In this document: in pieces, positions 11,301 through 20,300 of the stretch
Numbering within the stretch: position 1 is the first letter of the stretch
How the letters are laid out: every line of letters begins with the position of its first letter
Position numbers and translations under genes: made by a program
Notes under the pieces: model-generated
The model's input: the letters and a program-made list of their open reading frames with translations, nothing else
Told to the model about the DNA's origin: nothing
The model's database searches: none
Source of the DNA: Centroberyx gerrardi
Lineage: Eukaryota > Chordata > Actinopteri > Beryciformes > Berycidae
NCBI RefSeq assembly: GCF_048128805.1
Contig: NC_136003.1
Coordinates: 27,372,885 to 27,436,884, forward strand
Length of the DNA: 64,000 nt
Direction of reading: 5' to 3'

Positions 11301-14300
11301 CCAATTTGACCATCCATCCTTTCTTGAAGTTAAGTAAATCTGGCTGAAAAAAGATACAGCATATAGACACGTTTTTGTCATTAAAAATAGGCAAACTATG
11401 GTATGAAGGTTCAGTTTCCAGTTCTGAATGTGGACTAACAGACATGCAAATTCAATTCAGCTAGCAGTGAATAAACAATAATCATCCAGTATAGGATATA
11501 CAGGGAAGGCTAATGAGAATTTATGAGAAATCAAGTGCAAGCATTATATGGAAGATGTGCTATTGTTGAGAATACTATGTGAACGTAAAAACATCAGCTG
11601 AACACATGGATCAGCTGTAGTTGCAGCTGGTTGCAATTTCTCTATGTTTCCCTCTATAGTCATATAATTAACTCCCTCTTTGGTCACTTAAGTGGTGAAT
11701 AAACATTAGTTCCTGCATAGTGACATTAACACTGTTCAGGGTCTTCATTCTTATCACTGATGAGTAACATCACTAACCGTAACCCTAACCCTAACCCTTA
11801 AGGGAAATACAGTTCCTGGTTAATCCAATCCCATCAGTTTCCTTGGAACGAAGACTGAAACTGAAGATCCATGAATCAGCACAGCCCACACCGACAGCGA
11901 GAGTGTCCTGTAGTGTGTAGAGTCCTGTAGTGTGACCGTCACACTACAGGATTTCTGGGTATTGAAATGACCTCTCGCTGCCATTTGGAGCCGCCAAACG
12001 TGTGAAGTTGCCTTGTGCGGCTTTAAATACGTTTCCAGATGCGAATACTTTGTATTTTTATTCCAAAATTCATTGAGGGAGGATTACTAAATTGTCTAAA
12101 TCTGTTCGGTCACTCACAGTCATGACGGACTCTGAAGTCCTGCGGTCCAGAGACTTGGCTCTTCGCTGAGGAGGGGGTGCGGTGAGCTGGGCAATGTCTC
12201 CGCACGACTGGAGTTTCTGGTAGAGACAACAAGTCAAGAATCAAATGAGTGGAAAACCATGCGGCGCGTATTGAAATTATAACAACTCCTTTCATCAGCG
12301 ACGTTTGGCTTTATGAGATCCAGGCTTTCATTGAGGGGAAAAAACGTGATGTGTTTCCTCGATCAGGACCGCGGTAGTTTGTATGTGCGGCCCGCATTCC
12401 ATCGGACAGAGTAACCGATAGTCAGGAGCCTTGGCAGAGATGTCAGCTGTAAGGATTAGGCCTGCTACAGAGCACCGCAGGGAGCCGAAGAGGCTTTCTA
12501 CAGTGCCTGGTAAACTCTTACTCACATCACCAGTGAATTGCACATGGATGACTGGATTTGGCGATGGAATGCATGAAAAGGCTTTAGAAGCTACATAATC
12601 CCTGATGCTCCATGGCTTTCTTGTCTTACATTTCAAAAAGATGCTACAAGTCCAAAATCTTTGTCTGAACAGGATTCCTGCATCCCTCTTATTATTAGGT
12701 TTCATCCTGGCTAATACAACTGCTTTAATAGAGCATATCAGAGGGTCTCTTTCAAGTCTAGATTACACACCGCTGAATGAAACAAGGGTAAGTTCGCTTT
12801 TTTTTATTTACTTGAGCTCCTCTGCTCTTCAAAAGATTCATTCTTCCCTCTTATATAACTCCCTTAATGGAAAAAAATGAACACTTTAATAGATACAGAA
12901 CATTCTTTGTCTTTTTTTTTCAGGCATTTACACTGAAAACTATCCAAGGACACAAAACATGGGGGAACACTGTGCTCTGCTCTGGCTGCAGTGTGAGCTG
13001 CCCTTTTTTTCTTCCCAAACAAACGCTGACCGCTCCAGACAGAGTCTGTCCCCCGCTTTGTGAAGACGCCTCCTCTCCCAAGGACAAGCTGGGAGAGGGG
13101 AAAAGGACGAGCCTATCTTGGGAATCTGAGCCCAGGGGACTGAATGAACTCCGGACAGGCCTTTGACCTTCTCCTGCCTACCAAAACAAACGCACCCAAA
13201 GACACATAAATCACCGCATGGGATAAAATGTGCTGCTGGAGTATTTAAAAGGAAAATCCTTTGGAATGAGCCTGTGTATTTAATCAAAGATTAACCTTAA
13301 GCCCACAGTGATGACCATCTGTGTTGCTGTGTCCGAATGAATATAACCATACAATACGCTCTGGGACATAGCGCTGTTTTCTACATGCAAACCCATCGTG
13401 TTCCCACTTCAGTGTTACGTATTGAACTGTTTATGCCGCATGTTCATGTTTTGTTGCTGCTGTCACACACAGACAGACACTTGTTAAGGTTTAGTCACCT
13501 CCTTAATCACTAGGAGCTAGCCTGACAACACACAGTGACGATCATTCACAAACAGATGTGCACTTGGCGAGGAGAAGCAAATGGAGGCTCTACTCTGTGA
13601 GCTTCCCCAGAGTTTATAGAGCTCGCTTAATGTCCGCGCTTCTACAGTTCGGATCCCCGGGTCGGCAGAGAAATTATTAAACCCCCAAGGACCGAGATCC
13701 TAGTAATGAGCTAGCAGGAGTCGAGCCCTTGAGAGTCGCTCCTAACACTGTACACTGTATCCTTGTTTAGGCTATGAGGAATCCCTGGAAAATGTCTGTC
13801 AGAGGAATGCCGTTTCCCAGATTACAACACACAACAGGAGGCAGACTGAACACCTCCGGGGCATCAAAACCAGTTTTGTTAGAAAACAAAACACAGCTAC
13901 AGAATGAATCACCGCTCCTCTCCCACCTGCTGACACACGCACCCACTCACACACATGCAGAAACACATGCCTCGACAGGGCCGACCAGGGGAGGACTGAC
14001 TTATCCACGCGTTTCATGCCAAACTCTCATCACCCGCCTTTCAGTTGCTGAGCACGGACTCTGAAGGCGCAACACACCCAACTGTGAGATGCAGAGAGAT
14101 GAGAGGCGAAGGCTTGAATTAATCGATATCCTTTTCCCTCATACTTACACACACAGACAGACACACACACACATACAGTCACAGTGAGGAATGTAAGCGC
14201 TCCATCCCTCCTTCGTCCAGAAGCCTTCGACAGCGTACAATCAGGCCAGAGTTTTATCGCTGAGGTGACGTCTCGCTGCATAACACCTGGTCTCATGAGT

Positions 14301-17300
14301 CATGTTCAAACCAGTCCAGCCCAGTGCAACCAGCTGGATAGTGTGACTGGTCTTAATAATGACAGATGACCGAACCCATGTTTAGATCAATCGGCATTAC
14401 TTAATATTATTAATATCATATGGTAGCAACATCTGGAAATGGGGTTTTCATCTTTTTCTGTTGACACGGCAACACTGTATTTGTGAATCAACTCGGGTTC
14501 GACTTGTCTGGTTTTTGAAGATTTATATTGATATTTTTTGATTGAAGCTGCTGATAGCTGATGTTTTGTGCTGATATTGAATGTCTGGATGATATTTGAC
14601 CATTTTCATGCCAAAAAATTACAAGTATTGAGCGTTTCTCCCAGAATTTGATTCTTGTCAAAGGTATAAAAGCCTCTGAAACAGAACATGAGACACTGAA
14701 AACTCTCCATTGAAACCCAGAATACTGATACTAATACTAATACTATACTAACTACTACTATACTATACTAATACTAAATACATATTCATGCATACTTGTA
14801 TGGAATCTCAATGGATCAAAATGTCTCATTAGAATCAATTCAGGTAAGCCTTCCTATAGACAGCCAATGTATTGATCAATTCTACAATAAACATGTGATC
14901 AAACTGCATCATATCCATCATATTGGAGGTAGATGACACTGACTGGCTGATATCAGATTTTTCATAAAAAGGAAAATATTGTCCTGATATATTAGCAAAC
15001 CAACACATCGGCCGAACCCTAGTATCAACACTGAAAATGTGAAATAAACCGTGTTTCCCACAGTTGGTGTTGTTACCTCTCGCTTGTTGGTGCGAGTCTC
15101 ACTCCTGCCCTTCCTGGAAACAGCCGGATCCCCTTCCTGCTCTTTGTCAGTTGCCTTCGAATTTGCCGGCTCCAAACCCACCGACCCCTCTGTCGGCCTG
15201 AGGTGGCTGGAAAACGGGGACGACAAATTAGTGAATCATTCAACGGGAGGAAAAACACACTGTGTGGCTTCCCTGACCCCCCTCTCACACAGGTGGGCTC
15301 TGACATCATTTCCACCAGCATGACATTGAGAATGACAGCTTAATAATGGAGTCCAAACAGCACCTGTACTGCAGAAAAGAGCCGTGAGGAGACTCATGCA
15401 GCCCAGATCTGAGTGTTTCTCTGAGTGTCATTACTGCTATTGTTGCTGCTGAGAGACAAAATAAGAAGTGACATCCTTCCCAGCGGTGACAGAGGAGTTT
15501 TGTGTTGAAGGAGAGCAGGTATAACATGAGCTGAATACCCCAAAGTAACCTGATATTATTAATACATGAATATAAAACAGTGAAAAGGGGCATCAGTTAA
15601 ATGGCAGGTTTAGGATCTCTTCTGCAACAGCAAGACACAGCAAGTGAATATCTGTTGGGACATGTGTGTGATGTGTGTACTGTGATTGTACTTTTTTGAG
15701 TATTTGTGAAGTCAGTAATTTTACTTTTACTTAAGTATGTTTCGACTGCAGTATTATAATTTGTTGGATTTTACATCCGTTACAATTTTGTAGGCTCTCC
15801 ATGAGCATTGCAGCAGAAACTGGCGTAACTGTTAACTGTATATGTGCCAGCATATGGAGGTTAAATGCTCAAATTTATCCATGATAGTAGCTTAGTTAAC
15901 ATTTAGCTAAAAAGCTATACGTGCAGATATTGGTTTGCGTTTGTTTGGTTCTTGCTAGCTTGTTTGCTAGCCTTGCTAGCTAGTTGGACAGGATAGCTAA
16001 TAGCAAAATAGCTAATAGCAAAAGAACCACCAGTAGTATTATTGAATACAAGGATGGGAATTTTTAGTTTTTCTTAATCACAGATCGAATAATGACATAT
16101 TTTCGAAGCTCAACATAGTCTATAAAAACGTGAAATATTACATATATTGAGTTTTCTGGATGGGTTTTAGGATGGGAAGAATCATATGTAAAATTACCTG
16201 TTTCCCTCAGTACGTTTTAAATAGGGAAACGTTATTTTTACTTAAGTAGCTACATTATTACACCAGTAATTTTATATGTACATATGTACAATTTCAGCAA
16301 AGTAACAATACTTCTAATGGAGCAGGATACTTTACTACTATTTGATTTGACTGTGTTCTTTTATCTTTCTATTTATACTTGATTTGATTCTTTTAATGCA
16401 ATGCATTTTGCTTGTTCTTTTATATATATATATTATCTTTTTAGATGTTTTTTATCTGCCTTCTATTGATGTACAGTACTTTGAGCTGCATGTTGGAATG
16501 TTGTGTATGAAAGGTGCTACACAAATTAAGGTTATTATTAGGCTATTACTCTTTCCTCTTCTGGAATACATTCTGTGCCCTGAATATAAACCTTAAGATG
16601 AAGTCTACTTTCTCTGACAGTCAGCAATAAGGTCCTGAGAAACAATGCCACGAATATCTAATTACACCAGCCTTTTGGAATTTCTGGCCTTATTTGAGGG
16701 AGGGGGGTTTCAAGTATTTTGTGTTTTTGTTTCCCAAAAAGGCAATGAGTGAGGAACTGAGATACTCTTGTCACATGACCGTTTTATATGCTGCTGGGGC
16801 TCAGAATGGGAGGGTTTCTTTAAGCTAAATTTAAAAACGCGGCAGTCGGATCTCTAATGGAGGGGTTGAGCACGAGCCTTTGATCTGGTGTTTAGCGGTG
16901 TGTGATGGCTGTTCAACTTTATGCTGAGGGGAAGGCAGGGAGGCATTAGATGTCCTTTGTGCTAATTGCTTACACATTGCCCCCTTTTCCTCTGCCAGGA
17001 CAGTTTAAATGACTGCTTGCATTACTGACAGATTACATGCAAACATACATAAAATATAAACATTAGATTATTGCTGAATACTGTGTGTAGGAGAGTTATT
17101 ACACTGTATTATCACAAAAAAATGACTGGACTGTCCTGGATTCGTTTCTAACCTCGTGTCCTCCCTCTGGTTCTTGTTGTTGGTGGGTGTGTGCATGTTG
17201 TTTGGCCCGGACTCGGCCGGCTGGTTGTCGTTGCCAGGGTCGGTGCTGCCGCTGGCCACCGAGTCCAAGGAGCTGAGTGAGCCGCTGAAAGTGCCGGAGA

Positions 17301-20300
17301 GCCAGCTGCTGTCCGAGGCCAAGGACTCCCTGGAGACCGGGCACAGGTAGCGCGACATGTTGCCTGGATACAGAGAGCAACACAGAGAGACTTCAAACTG
17401 GAGTTGAAGAAATACTGAAGTATACTGCAAGTGCAATCTCATACACTTGTTGCTGCGTGGATCGCATTTTGAAACATGTAATCACACAGGGCGATTGGTT
17501 GGAAAGGTATTGAAAACCCATTGTCTCTTTGTCATGTAACCCTGATGGAAGGTTTCTGCTTTTTCTGTACCACTAAAGATGTTTTTTTTTTTTTACAGAT
17601 ATCCACCGTCCACCAAAAGTAGCTGAATCTATTCCTTCTTTTTAATCACACAGGGCTATTTCAGTTTTCCCACTCTGGCCCTGATGTCATATTCCTTAAC
17701 TTTTCCGTGACTTTCCATAACTAAGTCGGGGCGCTACCATGACCTAAAGATGCTCTTCCTTCCTGGTTTGTTATGTTGTTTTTCCTAAGGGAAACAGTCT
17801 GATTTCCACTCCAGTTGGGCTGAAAACCATCTAATAGAACAAATGTGTGAAACAGGTTGTAAAATACATTCTGGCTTATTCCTGTGAAGTGACCCATTTG
17901 TTCCTGATATTCCTTGAATTCTTCAGATAATTTATCAAATTCCCTGACTTGCCCTGTCTGGAAAACACCTCTCGCAATTCCATGATACTCCAGGAATTCA
18001 ATGACCAGTGGGAAACCTGATCCAATCCTGACAGAGCATCGTTCATTAGAGAGACTCCCTGTTTGTTCTCATCGGCCCATGACTGTAATCTCCATCAGTC
18101 TAATGAAGGCAGAGTCAGCAGGGGTTAATCCAGGCCTTTATTACAAGACCTTTCCAGACCCTGCAATGAGACTGACGCCAGAGTCAAACTGGTGTCCACT
18201 CCAGGCACACCACCCAGCTCCAGTACGGAGGAATATCTGCTCTGCGCTAATCAGCAAGCCTCTTAGCACTTGTTAAACAGCCTTTTATAGCTTATGTCTG
18301 AAGTTTGGCTTTTATGATGCCTGAAGGTTAGAGAGAGGCAAGTTTTCCAGGGCCGAGGAGGAAAGCCTCTCCTCTACTGCAGTAAATACTGTTGATGTGT
18401 CCTTGAGCAAAGCATTTCATCCTCAGTGGAGCTGCTCAGCAAAGAAAACAGGGTTTTCCTGCACATCTCCCAGTGTGTGTGTGTGTGTGTTTATGTGTTT
18501 ACGCAGCTCTGCTTCCCGCTACAACAGCAACTCCCTCAGGCCATTCCCATAAACACAAAATGTGTTCTTAGTCAACATGCCTGGTTAAATAAGGGTTAAA
18601 ATGAAATGTATAAATACAATGTGATGTGATGTCTTAACTGTAAGTGTGTGAACATCTGCAGGACGTTAGGACAGTATGAGAGGACAGGAAATGACTGCGA
18701 GCGGCTGACGGACATAAAAGCCCAATGTCTCTTTCTAGTGTGTGTGTGTGTGTGTGTGTTGCCTCTCTGCAGCACCTGCAGCAGTCTGGTCCGGGCCCAG
18801 GGGATCTGTGTGTGTGACAGTCCAGACAGGGGTGACATCCGCTCCCCTACCCGGCTGCTCTTCCTGCCACAGGCTGGAGCCGGGCCCCGCAGCGCTCTCC
18901 ATGGTGGGGAAACACGGCTCCGTTGCTGCCATCTTTGCTGGACTGGGTTCCTGATGTTCAATAAAAACCAAAACCACTGAGACAATCCAGAAAGATATGA
19001 AACAAAAGGGGGTTTTATAATGTGCGTTGAGGCACTGGATGGATGTTTTCTTTGCTACCTGGGAGGCAACAGGTTCTACTTTGCGTTTTTTCTTCTGATT
19101 CTGCTTGTTGGCCCGTGGATACACCGTCAGCTGCTCGCTCCACCTGGTGAAGAAAACCAGCGACAGCAGAGAAAACCCATTAGATTAGACTCCAGGTGGT
19201 CCTCAGTGAAATTACACAAAATGGTCATAATGTATCGGCAGGGGGTTGATAGGGCTGTTGATCAATACCAATAACCTAATGATTACTTGACCAGGTGCTG
19301 AGATTTCTGGCTTTCAAAACCCACTTTCCAGCCTGCACAAAAACTGGAGCAAAAACTCCCTTTCCAAGACCTACAAAGGCTATAAAGCCTCGTTCTCAAG
19401 CCAAAAAAGCAAAATCCCAAAGCAGTTATATTCCAGTATTTATCACGGTAATATATCACCTCTTCACTAGACATTTCTGTTGAATCTCTGCTCTAATTAG
19501 CTGGCTTACTCCTCTCTATCGTGAAAATGTGACTTTATTGGTTGTGTCAATTACACCGTAATTCATACAAGGAGATATATTCCATCGATGTTGTTGCAAT
19601 TCCTAGTTAACGGCCCTTTAATTGATCTACAATTGAACTCACTAGAAGTTAGTGCAATGAGAGAATGTATAACGATGACTGTTCTGATCATAGGTCTCAC
19701 TCTCCTGTCTATAGTATGCAGTTATATAATTCTGTATATATGTCAGATGGGGTTTCTTGGGACCAAATCCTATCGAATCGGGGTCCACGCTGCTCTAATG
19801 CGGATCGTTTTGGGGGCTCCTCGACATGGAAGAGTGCAGTGCAATGTGTCTCAGAGGTGAGAAAGGTACGGTAACATCAAACCCCTCACACTGACCCGTT
19901 AATGATCTCTTTGTTCTCCCCACGGATGAAGATCTCCTGCTCCGGTGTGACGATGCAGAGCGCGTTCCTCTGGCCCGTCCTGGGCTCGGCGTCCACCACC
20001 TCCGTGCACAGATTCATGTTCACCGTCCCCTGAGGCAAAGTGCTGGGCTGGAGGACAGTTACAGAGTTGGGGGGGGGGGGGGGGGTATACTTTGAGAACC
20101 TAGTTATGAAATTTTCCCTGAATTATATTGCTACGATTCATTATCAGAACGCAGATAAATGAGAGTCAGGCAGGAAACTAGCCTGTGGTGTGAAGTGTGA
20201 AATGAAAAGAGATGACAGAATGAGATTTGAGGAGATCAGAGAGAGAGAGAGGGGGGGATGTGTGCATTAGAGGACAGACTTAAGCCCGAATCATCTGCTG

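Noticed and set aside
13620-13740. tRNA-like GTTCGGATCCC (box B resemblance)
   Set aside because: No matching box A at the right distance and no cloverleaf could be drawn, so it is not called as a tRNA or a tRNA-derived SINE.
19588-19874. Plus-strand ORFs with a hydrophobic stretch ([20 protein letters not shown])
   Set aside because: Lies in an mprip intron, has no splice partner, and the composition fits AT-rich intron DNA.
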